From JAKVBH01 sp049800955 (GTDB lineage Bacteria; Pseudomonadota; Alphaproteobacteria; Rhodobacterales; Rhodobacteraceae): a DNA stretch of 64,000 nt. The translations under genes and the position numbers were made by a program. This document shows, piece after piece, positions 8,776 through 16,556 of this stretch (positions are counted from its first letter, which is position 1; the number at the start of each line of letters is the position of its first letter). The notes under the pieces were generated by a model. That model was not told where the DNA came from. It saw only the letters and a program-made list of their open reading frames with translations, and did no database searches. The stretch is taken from assembly GCF_049800955.1 (NCBI RefSeq), contig NZ_JBNAGA010000001.1, positions 310,001 to 374,000 on the forward strand. The letters run 5' to 3'.

Positions 8776-9266
8776 GCCCGCGCCCGATCCTGCAATGGCC
8801 AGACAAGCGCTTGCGCGCCAAGGCTGCTCCCGTGGAAGCGATTTCTGATGAGACGCGCGCCATTTGGGATGAAATGATCGCTGTCATGGAGGCCATGCCG
8901 GGGCTCGGACTTGCTGCGCCACAATTGGGCATCCTGCAGCGGCTTGCCGTCGTGGATGCGTCTGACGACCGGGGCCGCGTCGTGCGCATGGCGAACCCGG
9001 AGGTGCTGCACGCCTCCGTCGAGTTTCGAGATCATGAGGAGGCCAGCCCTTGCCTGCCCGGTGTCTGGGCCAAGATCTCGCGCCCGCGCGCCGTGACCGT
9101 GCGGTTCATGGATGAGAGGGGCACGATCCGCGAACAGGATTTCGTACATCTTTGGGCCACATCGGTGCAGCATCAGATCGATCACCTGAATGGCAAGATG
9201 TATTTCGATCACCTCAGTAAGATGAAGCGCGAGATGCTGATCAAGAAGGCAAGGAAGCAGAAATGA
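8772..9266 (+). CDS. Degenerate peptide deformylase-like protein, third copy
   Basis: 164 residues with clear deformylase fold motifs but altered active-site residues. GLGLAAPQLG is intact. The second motif reads EEASPCLPG instead of EEGCLS, so the ligand cysteine is shifted by two positions (Cys94) with Ser in the usual place. The third motif reads QHQIDHLNG: the catalytic Glu is Gln135. The frame is intact, overlaps its neighbours by 4 bases on both sides, and keeps the basic C-terminal tail (KKARKQK). This looks like a conserved non-catalytic or re-purposed paralogue, not decay. Confidence 0.85.
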   Translation: MSPRPILQWPDKRLRAKAAPVEAISDETRAIWDEMIAVMEAMPGLGLAAPQLGILQRLAVVDASDDRGRVVRMANPEVLHASVEFRDHEEASPCLPGVWAKISRPRAVTVRFMDERGTIREQDFVHLWATSVQHQIDHLNGKMYFDHLSKMKREMLIKKARKQK

Positions 9267-10192
9267 AGATTGTCTTCATGGGCTCGCCCGATTTTTCGGT
9301 GCCTGTGCTTGAGGCATTGGTTCATGCAGGCCACGAAATCGCCTGCGTTTATTGTCAGCCACCGCGGCCCGCAGGGCGGGGCAAGAAGGACCGGCCCACG
9401 GCTGTTCATGCCCGCGCGGAGGCGTTGGGCCTCGCGGTGCGCCATCCGGTGTCGTTGCGCGATGAAGCCGCACAAGCGGAATTCGCCGCGCTTGAGGCGG
9501 ATGTGGCGGTTGTGGTGGCCTACGGGTTGATCCTGCCGCAGGCGGTGCTGGATGCGCCGCGCTACGGGTGTCTCAATATACACGCGTCGCTTTTGCCGCG
9601 CTGGCGCGGGGCGGCGCCGATACATCGCGCGATCCTGGCGGGCGATTTGGAGACCGGGGTGTGTATCATGCAGATGGAAGCAGGTCTGGACACCGGGCCC
9701 GTTTTGCTGCGCGAGAGCACTGAAATCACCGCTCAGGACACGACGGCCCGTTTGCATGACAGGCTCTCGGAGATGGGCGCGCGGTTGATCGTGGAGGCGC
9801 TGCAAGACCTGGACGCATTGACGCCTGTGCCGCAAAGCGCAGAGGGCGTCACCTATGCCGAAAAGATCACCAAGGACGAAGCGCAACTGGACTGGCGCAA
9901 ACCTGCGGCGGAGATCGACCGGCAAATCCGTGGTCTGAGCCCCTTTCCTGGCGCATGGACGTTGCACGGGGGCGAGACGCGGATCAAATGCCTCATGTCG
10001 CGCGAGGCTGAGGCCAGCGGCGCGCCCGGTGAGATCGTGTCCCTCAACCCATTGACCATCGCCTGCGGAGAGGGGAGCGTCGTTCTCGAAAGCCTGCAGC
10101 GCGCGGGCAAAGGGGCGCAGACAGCAGAGGTCTTTTTGCGGGGATACCCGTTGCAAAGAGGCGATGTTCTGGGTGGCAAAGGAGGCGCGTGA
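9263..10192 (+). CDS. fmt: Methionyl-tRNA formyltransferase
   Basis: 309 residues, normal length. It transfers a formyl group from 10-formyl-THF to initiator Met-tRNA in the cytosol. The N-terminus MKIVFMGSPDFSVPVLEAL and the catalytic block LNIHASLLPRWRGAAPIHRA (Asn105, His107) plus Asp143 in GLDTGPVL identify it, with a C-terminal OB-fold domain. It is the last member of the def cluster, joined to def3 by an ATGA overlap. Confidence 0.97.
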   Translation: MKIVFMGSPDFSVPVLEALVHAGHEIACVYCQPPRPAGRGKKDRPTAVHARAEALGLAVRHPVSLRDEAAQAEFAALEADVAVVVAYGLILPQAVLDAPRYGCLNIHASLLPRWRGAAPIHRAILAGDLETGVCIMQMEAGLDTGPVLLRESTEITAQDTTARLHDRLSEMGARLIVEALQDLDALTPVPQSAEGVTYAEKITKDEAQLDWRKPAAEIDRQIRGLSPFPGAWTLHGGETRIKCLMSREAEASGAPGEIVSLNPLTIACGEGSVVLESLQRAGKGAQTAEVFLRGYPLQRGDVLGGKGGA

Positions 10193-10196
10193 GCCG

Positions 10197-10436
10197 ATGT
10201 TTCCAACTCTGATCGGAACCGTCGTTATTGCGGGGATCGTTGGCTATGTGTCTGAAAAGACAGGCTGGACTCGCAATGGTATCTTGCAAAGCATCATCAT
10301 ATGCATCGGTGGCGCGTTCCTGTTTTACTTTGTCCGGCTGATGTTTGGATTTGGGTTCAGCTCCCCGGGGATGAATGCGATTGTGTCTTCGATCGGGGCT
10401 TTGATTATTGTGCCGTTTCACTGGCGACGGCGTTGA
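10197..10436 (+). CDS. Small membrane protein, possibly GlsB/YeaQ-like
   Basis: 79 residues, three hydrophobic segments (about 2-17, 29-48, 54-72) ending in the basic tail HWRRR. Size and glycine-containing helices resemble the GlsB/YeaQ/YmgE family, but similarity is loose. GGAGG lies 12 bases before the ATG at 10197, just after the fmt stop; an upstream ATG at 10164 overlaps fmt. Its 3' end overlaps the convergent MocR gene by 32 bases, which is unusual in length for this window. Confidence 0.6.
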   Translation: MFPTLIGTVVIAGIVGYVSEKTGWTRNGILQSIIICIGGAFLFYFVRLMFGFGFSSPGMNAIVSSIGALIIVPFHWRRR

Positions 10437-11883
10437 TCGCAGCGGCCACGCGGGCCAAACCGGGCTCGATCCGCGCCTCTGAAATCGACGAATAGCCCAA
10501 GCGGTAGAAGCATCGCGGCGCGTTGGATTGGCCAAAAAACGTGTGTCCGGGTTCGATCAAAACACCTTCCGTGCGCAGGCGATCTGCGAGGACTTGTGTA
10601 TCGACGCCTTCGGGCGCGCGCATCCACAGTGACGAGCCGCCTTCTGCCGTTGTGCCGGCCATGTTAAGCCCATGACGCGCGATGCCCGCGAGCATGGCGC
10701 GCCGCCGATTGGTCAGGGCGCGGGAGATTTTGCGGACCAAAGCATCGTAATGTCCACGCGCCAGAAAGTAGGCGGCGGTGCGTTGCAGATGGCCCGGCGG
10801 ATGGCGCAGAACAGTGGCGCGCAAAGCGCGTGCTTCGCGAATAAATGCAGCAGAAGCAACGAGATAGCCGAGGCGCAATCCGGGAAAGAGCGATTTTGAG
10901 AAGCTGCCCACATAGATCACACGGCCTTCGGTATCGAGTGATTTGAGCGCAGGCGAGGGGTTGTCCTTGCTGGCAATCTCGAACTCGTAATCATCCTCCA
11001 CGATCAGCGCGTCAATCTCTCTCGCGCGCTCCAGAAGCGCATCGCGCCGGGCCAATGGCATGGTCGCCGCCGTGGGGCAATGGTGGCTGGGCGTGCAGAA
11101 AATCACGTCCGTGTGGCCCGGAATATGCTCCGGCGGCAAGCCATCGGCATCCACCTCCACCATCGAGAGATGACAGCGCGACAGCTTCAGAATATCGCGC
11201 AGCGCAGGATAGCCCGGCTCCTCCAGCGCCGCCGTGCGTCGTTGCGACAGCAGTACCTGCGCGGCAAGCCAAAGCGCATTCTGCGCGCCCAGCGTGACAA
11301 GCACCTCTTCCGGTTCGGCATAGATCCCCCGGCGCGGCAGGGTCTGGCGGATCAAAAAGGACGTCAGCTCGGGATCGTCGGCATCATGATAATCGGATGT
11401 CAGCGCGGAAAAGTCTCTTGCACCAAGGGCTTGCAGGGCGCAGAGGCGCCAGTTGGCATGATCGAAGAGGGACGGATCGGTCTGCCCATAGACGAAGGGA
11501 TAGCGGTAGGATTGCCAATCTGCGGGCTTCAGGGCTGTGGCCTGTGTGGCCATGCGCTGCGGCAGGGCGCGGGCCCAATCGACGGCATCCACCCGCTTGG
11601 GAGGACGGCGATAGGTTGTCGGGTCGGGCGCATTGTCCGAGACGAAATAGCCCGAGCGCCCCTTCGCCGTCAGGTAGTCATTGGCCAGAAGCTCGGTATA
11701 GGCCAGCGTGACCGTGATGCGGCTCACGCCCAGATGCTGCGCCAATTTGCGCGATGAGGGCAACTTGTCTCCCGGGCGCAAAAGCCCTGTGAGCACGTTA
11801 TTCGCGATCATCTGCTGAATCCGCGTCTGCAGCGTGCCGTGGCTGTGTGGATCGAGGAAATAGGCTTCGATGGGCAGGGACAT
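10405..11883 (-). CDS. tauR: MocR-type GntR/aminotransferase regulator, TauR-like
   Basis: 492 residues. An N-terminal GntR winged helix (about 15-85, with PGDKLPSSRKLAQHLGVSRI) is fused to a fold-type I aminotransferase domain with the PLP lysine in VIYVGSFSKSLFPGLRLGY. MocR regulators bind direct repeats and respond to PLP plus an amine effector. The N-terminus MSLPIEAYFLD and the CTGG(A/C)CTTAAG repeats just upstream resemble TauR, the taurine regulator of Rhodobacter, and a Tpa-like aminotransferase lies nearby. The TauR identity is inferred; PdxR, GabR or EhuR-type roles remain possible. MocR class is secure. Confidence 0.72.
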   Translation of the reverse strand: MSLPIEAYFLDPHSHGTLQTRIQQMIANNVLTGLLRPGDKLPSSRKLAQHLGVSRITVTLAYTELLANDYLTAKGRSGYFVSDNAPDPTTYRRPPKRVDAVDWARALPQRMATQATALKPADWQSYRYPFVYGQTDPSLFDHANWRLCALQALGARDFSALTSDYHDADDPELTSFLIRQTLPRRGIYAEPEEVLVTLGAQNALWLAAQVLLSQRRTAALEEPGYPALRDILKLSRCHLSMVEVDADGLPPEHIPGHTDVIFCTPSHHCPTAATMPLARRDALLERAREIDALIVEDDYEFEIASKDNPSPALKSLDTEGRVIYVGSFSKSLFPGLRLGYLVASAAFIREARALRATVLRHPPGHLQRTAAYFLARGHYDALVRKISRALTNRRRAMLAGIARHGLNMAGTTAEGGSSLWMRAPEGVDTQVLADRLRTEGVLIEPGHTFFGQSNAPRCFYRLGYSSISEARIEPGLARVAAAINAVASETAQ

Positions 11884-11897
11884 GCCTGCACTCTAGT

Positions 11898-11935
11898 CTG
11901 GACTTAAGCGTAAGGCAATCTGGCCTTAAGGCCAG
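11898..11935. promoter_or_regulatory. Predicted MocR/TauR operator: two direct repeats
   Basis: CTGGACTTAAG at 11898-11908 and CTGGCCTTAAG at 11920-11930 are direct repeats with a 22-base period, two helical turns. The second forms a perfect 16-base palindrome CTGGCCTTAAGGCCAG (11920-11935). They lie 15-52 bases upstream of the MocR start codon, fitting autoregulation. MocR regulators typically bind such spaced direct repeats; from memory, TauR sites have a closely similar CTGGAC-type half-site. Confidence 0.65.
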
Positions 11936-11970
11936 CCCATGGCGCCTGACGAAACCAAGCCGCGCCACAG

Positions 11971-12003
11971 GGGGCTTTTGGGAGGGCTTTTGGGGGGCTT
12001 TTG
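11971..12003. repeat. Short G-rich tandem repeat
   Basis: Three imperfect tandem copies of a GGGCTTTTGG unit occur in the intergenic region. The top strand is strongly G/T-biased. It could be a slippage tract or a regulatory spacer; no function can be assigned. Confidence 0.55.
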
Positions 12004-12191
12004 TACGAAACACCCTCCAAATCGCACAAAATGGGCGTTGCGTGCGGCGGTCAGCGCGCGCTCACTGCGCAACGGGCCATGCGCTGGCGAGGCGCTCCAA
12101 CTTGAACAGCTGACATCAGGGCCCTTTGCCCTAGCCCCGACACTGTGCGACGGTGCCTCGGGATGACACTTCGCAGTTGGGAGAAGACCAC

Positions 12192-12827
12192 GTGAAAGCA
12201 AGTTTGTCTGTCGCCATCATGTGTGTTGCCTTGGCACTGGAAGGATTGACCGCGCCAGCCATAAGTCAGACGCCGCCCCCCATGTATGTTCAAAACACCT
12301 TCGGGTTTGTCACGCAGACGCAACTGCCCGCATGGGCAAGCGTGAATGCGCCGCTGGACAGGGCTAAGGTGTCTCGCGATCAGGGAAAAAACGCACAGGG
12401 GCGCGATGTCTATATCTGGGAGCTGATCCCAAAATCTGAGAGCTTCGATGCATGGACCAAGCTCTATGCCGTTTACGTGGAGCGACCATTGAAGCCCAAT
12501 GTGGAAGGCTATGCCGGGGGCGAGATCAAGCGGTATGACAGGGCCTGCACGTCATCATACGTTCAGATTTTTGAAGAGGTGACGCCCGATGCGGCGCTGT
12601 TCGTCGTCTTTTGCGGCGCCTATCGGAATGATCCCGAAACCGGAGAGGTCGTTCTCTACCACATGCAGATGCGCGGCGATGTTTTGGTCAAGCATTACTA
12701 TCACCAGCGCGTGCCCGCCTATGAGGCCACGGCCGAGGGATTGACGGCAGGTTTGCCGCTTCCGGAGCAAGACATCGTTGAGATGTATAGAACGGTGGCA
12801 CAGCTGCGGTTGGGCGACCCGGAGTGA
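12192..12827 (+). CDS. Secreted protein of unknown function
   Basis: 211 residues. The GTG at 12192 gives a signal peptide (MKASLSVAIMCVALALEGLTAPAISQT) with GGGAGA upstream; a GTG at 12153 would hide the signal sequence and is less likely. The mature domain is mixed, with conserved-looking aromatic blocks (YIWELIPKSESFDAW, LFVVFCGAYRNDPETGEV) and one cysteine pair (about 129 and 152). I do not recognise a family. It is read away from the MocR gene and towards the convergent acetyltransferase gene. Confidence 0.7.
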   Translation: MKASLSVAIMCVALALEGLTAPAISQTPPPMYVQNTFGFVTQTQLPAWASVNAPLDRAKVSRDQGKNAQGRDVYIWELIPKSESFDAWTKLYAVYVERPLKPNVEGYAGGEIKRYDRACTSSYVQIFEEVTPDAALFVVFCGAYRNDPETGEVVLYHMQMRGDVLVKHYYHQRVPAYEATAEGLTAGLPLPEQDIVEMYRTVAQLRLGDPE

Positions 12828-12871
12828 CGGGCTTTTGAGCGCGCGGGGATCGGCGTCTGACTATCCCTTCG

Positions 12872-13564
12872 TCATGCGCGCGGCATGACCAATCGAGAGC
12901 GCTGTACCCCGTTTGCATCGAAATTGCCCGGATCGAGCCAGCGGGTGAACTCGGATTTGAGCGCGGGCCATTCGTGATCGAGGATGGAGAACCAGGCCGT
13001 GTCCCGGTTGCGGCCCTTGGTGATTGTGGCTTGTCGGAAGATGCCCTCGAACTGAAAGCCCAGCCGTTGCGCGGCGGCGCGCGAGGGCGCGTTGAGGGCG
13101 TCGCATTTCCATTCGTAGCGGCGATAGCCCAGATCGTCGAAGGCATGGGCCATCATCAGGAACATGGCCTCCGTGGCGATCCGGCTGCCCTTCATCGCGG
13201 GGGAGAAGTGGATATAGCCGACTTCGATGGAGGCGCTGGCAGGCTGTATCCGCAGGTAGCTTGCATGGCCCAGAGCGCGGCCGCCGGGATCACAGATCGC
13301 GAAAAGCAGGGGGTCTTCGCGCCCCTCCGCCGTCTCGCAAAAGGCGGCGCAGTCCTCTTGCCGCACGAAGGGCTCTTCAGGCAGGTAGGTGAAGCCCGGG
13401 GCATCCTCGGCAAAGGCCTCGAACAAGGCCGGCGCGTGGGCGCGGGTCAGCGGCTCGAGGCGGCAATACTGGCCCAGAAAAATGCCACGCCCCGGAGAGG
13501 GACGCGGCACTTCGATCTCAACAGGCCGCCCGATGGGCTGGCCATATGTGTTTTGCCTATCCAA
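12872..13564 (-). CDS. GNAT family N-acetyltransferase (RimJ/RimL type)
   Basis: About 230 residues. It has the RimL-like pattern FCRLEPL-type start (YCRLEPLTRAH), acetyl-CoA block HFSPAMKGSRIATEAMFLMM, and C-terminal NAPSRAAAQRLGFQFEGIFRQ. The most likely start is a TTG at 13564 overlapping the aminotransferase stop by 8 bases, which gives the N-terminus (M)DRQNTYGQPIG usual for this group; an ATG at 13585 is an alternative. It is probably translated with the upstream Tpa-like aminotransferase gene. The substrate is unknown. Confidence 0.82.
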   Translation of the reverse strand: MDRQNTYGQPIGRPVEIEVPRPSPGRGIFLGQYCRLEPLTRAHAPALFEAFAEDAPGFTYLPEEPFVRQEDCAAFCETAEGREDPLLFAICDPGGRALGHASYLRIQPASASIEVGYIHFSPAMKGSRIATEAMFLMMAHAFDDLGYRRYEWKCDALNAPSRAAAQRLGFQFEGIFRQATITKGRNRDTAWFSILDHEWPALKSEFTRWLDPGNFDANGVQRSRLVMPRA

Positions 13565-14954
13565 AGACCCGGCCCAGAGCGCCATCCACGGCACCGACGA
13601 TCTGGTCGATGTCATCCTTGGTGGCGATCAGCGCGGGCGAGAAGCACAGCGTGTTGTTGCGCCCGGGCAGGGAGCGGTTCGTCGCGCCGATGATCACGGC
13701 CTGGGCCATGCAATCCTTGACGACCGCTTGCACCATGGCCTCTGCGGCAGGCTCACGGGTCTCACGGTCTGCGACCAGCTCAGCGCCCAGGAAGAGGCCC
13801 TTGCCACGCACCTGACCGACAACCGCGTGCTTGTCTTGCAGCGCGCGCAGCTGGTCTTTCATGTAGTGACCCATGTCGATCGTGTTCTGCAGCAGACCTT
13901 CGTCTTCAATGATCCGCATATTCTCGAGCGCGGCGGCGGGCCCGGCGGTGCAGCCGCCGAAGGTCGAGATGTCGCGGAAGTAGTTCATCGGATCGGAGCT
14001 GTCGTCCTTGAACATGTCAAAGACTTCGTTGGTCGTCGCCAGCACGGAGATGGCCGCATAGCCCGAGGCCACGCCCTTGGCCATTGTGACCATGTCGGGC
14101 TTGATGCCGTAATGCTGGTAGCCGAACCATGTGCCGGTACGGCCCACGCCGCAGACGACCTCGTCGATATGCAGCAGGATGTCGTATTTCTTGCAGATCT
14201 CCTGCACGCGCGGCCAATAGCCCTCGGGCGCCTCGATCACGCCGCCGCCCGCTGTCACCGGCTCAAGGCAGAGCGCGCCGATGGTCTCGGGGCCTTCGCG
14301 CAGGATGACCTCTTCGATCTGGTTGGCGGCCCATTCGCCGTAGTTTTCCTCCGGCGCGCCGTCCTGCTCATGCTTGCGGTATTCCAGGCAATGGGGCACG
14401 CGGACAAAGCCCGGCGCGAAGGGGCCGTATTGCGCATTGCGCTCGTCTTGCCCGCCTGCAGACATCGTGGCCAGTGTCGAGCCGTGATAGTCGCGGTCGC
14501 GGTAGAGGATCTTGTGCTTCTTGCCGCCGTAGCGCTTGTGCGCGATCTGGCGAACGATCTTGAACGCCTTCTCATTGGCCTCGGAGCCGGAATTGGCGTA
14601 GTAAACGCGGTCCAGGCCGGGCATCTTCTCGATCAGCCGCTCGGCAAAGCGCGCGCCGGGGATCGTGCCCACGGTGCCGCCGAAGAAGTTCATCTTCACG
14701 ATTGCATCGCGCACCGCATCGCCCATGCTTTCGCGACCGTAGCCAACGTTCACGGTCCATACCCCACCGGCGACCGCATCAATATGCTCGATGCCTTTCT
14801 GGTCCCAGACGCGCAGGCCCTTGCCCTCGACGATGATCTTGGGATCGGCGCCTGTAAAGAAGGGTTCGTGCTGGATCAGGTGATGCCAGACATGGGCGCG
14901 GTCTGCTTCGATCACGCCAGAAAGATCATTTTCGTTGAAAGTTCCGTCGATCAT
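13557..14954 (-). CDS. tpa: Class III aminotransferase, probable taurine-pyruvate aminotransferase
   Basis: 465 residues. Fold-type I class III motifs are present: substrate block WHHLIQHEPF, NSGSEANEKAFK, the cofactor aspartate in LHIDEVVCGVGRTG and the PLP lysine in VTMAKGVASGYAA. The sequence matches my recollection of Rhodobacteraceae Tpa, which converts taurine and pyruvate to sulfoacetaldehyde and alanine. ATG 14954 is chosen over upstream ATGs because it fits the family N-terminus. Direct repeats like those at the MocR gene lie upstream (15021-15055). No xsc or tauABC genes are in the window, so other omega-amino donors (hypotaurine, beta-alanine) remain possible. Confidence 0.72.
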   Translation of the reverse strand: MIDGTFNENDLSGVIEADRAHVWHHLIQHEPFFTGADPKIIVEGKGLRVWDQKGIEHIDAVAGGVWTVNVGYGRESMGDAVRDAIVKMNFFGGTVGTIPGARFAERLIEKMPGLDRVYYANSGSEANEKAFKIVRQIAHKRYGGKKHKILYRDRDYHGSTLATMSAGGQDERNAQYGPFAPGFVRVPHCLEYRKHEQDGAPEENYGEWAANQIEEVILREGPETIGALCLEPVTAGGGVIEAPEGYWPRVQEICKKYDILLHIDEVVCGVGRTGTWFGYQHYGIKPDMVTMAKGVASGYAAISVLATTNEVFDMFKDDSSDPMNYFRDISTFGGCTAGPAAALENMRIIEDEGLLQNTIDMGHYMKDQLRALQDKHAVVGQVRGKGLFLGAELVADRETREPAAEAMVQAVVKDCMAQAVIIGATNRSLPGRNNTLCFSPALIATKDDIDQIVGAVDGALGRVFG

Positions 14955-15020
14955 AATGCGACCCCCGGTTGCACGCGTTGTATCCTTACTATGCCAGAAA
15001 CCCGGCTTTCGTGCCAAGAA

Positions 15021-15055
15021 ATAGGGCCAGATGATTTCGTGATATAGGGCCAGAT
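15021..15055 (-). promoter_or_regulatory. Predicted MocR/TauR operator upstream of the aminotransferase gene
   Basis: A perfect 12-base direct repeat, ATCTGGCCCTAT on the gene strand, occurs at 15055-15044 and 15032-15021 with a 23-base period. The core CTGGCCCTA matches the CTGG(A/C)C(T/C)TA half-sites ahead of the MocR gene. It lies 67-101 bases upstream of the aminotransferase ATG, a suitable place for an activator. Confidence 0.65.
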
Positions 15056-15134
15056 GGGCGACACCTTCGGGCAAGCCATTGGCGCATCGCGATTTTGGCA
15101 GATTTCTGCGGGCCTCACCTGCGCGGCATGGCCC

Positions 15135-16421
15135 TCACCCGATGGCGCGACGACCGGCAATCCAGACGCCTGCAACAGAGCGGTCATCGCCCATCATGAT
15201 TGTGGGGAAGATGGCCTCCCAGACATCGCGCGCGCGCTCGGCGCGTTGTTCAATCGCAAAGGTCGCGCCCATATCCAGCGCCACGAGATCTGCCGCGCTG
15301 CCCTCCGCAAGCGTGCCGATCTCATGATCGAGATGCAGCGCGCGGGCCGAACCGGCTGTGGCCAGCCAGAGCAGCTGCGCCGGGTGCAGCGCCGTGCCGG
15401 TGAGCTGCCCGATCTCATAGGCCGCGGCCATGGTGCGCAGCATCGAGAAGGACGAGCCGCCGCCGGTATCCGTGGCCAACCCGATGGAGAGCCCGCGGGC
15501 TTGCAGCGCGGCCATCTGAAAGAGGCCGGAGCCAATGAAAGTGTTCGACGTCGGGCAATGGACGAGCGCCGCGCCGACCTCGGCCAGCCGGTCAACCTCG
15601 CGCGGCTCCAGGTGGATCGCGTGGCCGTAGAGCCCGCGCGCGCCAAGAAGCCCGTGGGCCTCATAGGTATCGAGATAGTCGCGCGCGTCGGGATAAAGTT
15701 CCCGGACCCAGGCAATCTCGTCGGTCTGTTCGCTCAGATGCGTCTGCATCAGGCAATCGGGATGGGCGGCCCAGAGCGCGCCCAGCGCCTCAAGCTGATC
15801 CGGCGTCGAAGTGGGCGAGAAGCGCGGCGTGATGGCGTAGGTCAACCGATCCATCCCATGCCAGCGGGCAATGAGCGCGGCGCTCTCGTCATAGGCGCTC
15901 TGCGCGGTGTCTTGCAGTCGCAGCGGCGCGTTGCGGTTCATGCAGGTCTTGCCTGCGACGATGGCCTGCCCCCGCGCTTGCGCACAGGCAAAAAGCGCAT
16001 CGACGCTGCCGGGGTGGATCGTGCAGAAACTGGCGACACTGGTGGTGCCGTTCTGCGTGGTCAGCTCAAGGTAGCGCGTGGCCACTTCCATGGCGTAATC
16101 GGGCGCGTCAAAGAGCTCTTCTTCAGGGAAGGTATAGGTGTTGAGCCAGTCAATCAGCCGCTTGCCCCAGCTCGCGATAATGCCGGTCTGGGGGTAGTGG
16201 ACATGGGCGTCCACAAAGCCCGGCAGCAAAAGTGCGTCGCCCATCTCGACCGTCTCTGTGCCGGGATAGGCCGCGCGCAAGGCGTCAGCCTCCCCGACCC
16301 GGACAATCCGCCCGGCCTCAATCGCAATGGCGCCGCGACGCAGGTGGCGCGCGGCCTCAGGCACGGGCGTCTCAAAAGGGTTGGACTGAATGTCCAGAAC
16401 TTGCCCGCAAATCAGCTGCAT
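15135..16421 (-). CDS. guaD: Guanine deaminase
   Basis: 428 residues. Amidohydrolase-superfamily enzyme converting guanine to xanthine with zinc, in the cytosol. Metal motif LLPGFVDAHVHYPQTGII, substrate-binding SWGKRLIDWLNTYTFPEE, then QTHLSEQ, GHAIHL and LATDTGGGSSFSML (terminal Asp ligand) match guanine deaminases. ATG 16421 follows a good ribosome site (AGGAGAGGC); upstream ATGs at 16481 and 16439 are less likely. It ends 180 bases before the aminotransferase gene, and that gap carries the aminotransferase promoter region. Confidence 0.94.
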   Translation of the reverse strand: MQLICGQVLDIQSNPFETPVPEAARHLRRGAIAIEAGRIVRVGEADALRAAYPGTETVEMGDALLLPGFVDAHVHYPQTGIIASWGKRLIDWLNTYTFPEEELFDAPDYAMEVATRYLELTTQNGTTSVASFCTIHPGSVDALFACAQARGQAIVAGKTCMNRNAPLRLQDTAQSAYDESAALIARWHGMDRLTYAITPRFSPTSTPDQLEALGALWAAHPDCLMQTHLSEQTDEIAWVRELYPDARDYLDTYEAHGLLGARGLYGHAIHLEPREVDRLAEVGAALVHCPTSNTFIGSGLFQMAALQARGLSIGLATDTGGGSSFSMLRTMAAAYEIGQLTGTALHPAQLLWLATAGSARALHLDHEIGTLAEGSAADLVALDMGATFAIEQRAERARDVWEAIFPTIMMGDDRSVAGVWIAGRRAIG

Positions 16422-16556
16422 CTCTGCCTCTCCTGTCATCATGGGCAGCGTAAGCGCTCTGTGCGGGCGGGTAAATGGCATCCGGGCTCTGTTCCTCCTC
16501 CGGTGCAGGGCCTATGGTGCGCCCACGCTTCGACCGCCCAGCAGGAGGCCCGCGCC

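Larger units (their letters stand above)
11884..12191. other. Divergent intergenic region between MocR gene and secreted-protein gene
   Basis: 308 bases with no convincing gene. It holds the MocR-type direct repeats (11898-11935) near the regulator gene, a short G-rich tandem array of GGGCTTTTGG units (11971-12003), and otherwise nothing I recognise. Promoters for both flanking genes must lie here, but no strong -35/-10 pair is evident. Confidence 0.6.

Noticed and set aside
13389..15047. A 552-residue open frame antisense to the aminotransferase gene
   Set aside because: The opposite strand encodes an aminotransferase with all catalytic motifs intact; this frame has none.
15054..16556. Long upstream extension of the MgtE frame (to 965 residues)
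   Set aside because: It runs antisense through guaD and lacks similarity to anything; a strong ribosome site and the normal MgtE N-terminus mark 16557 as the start.
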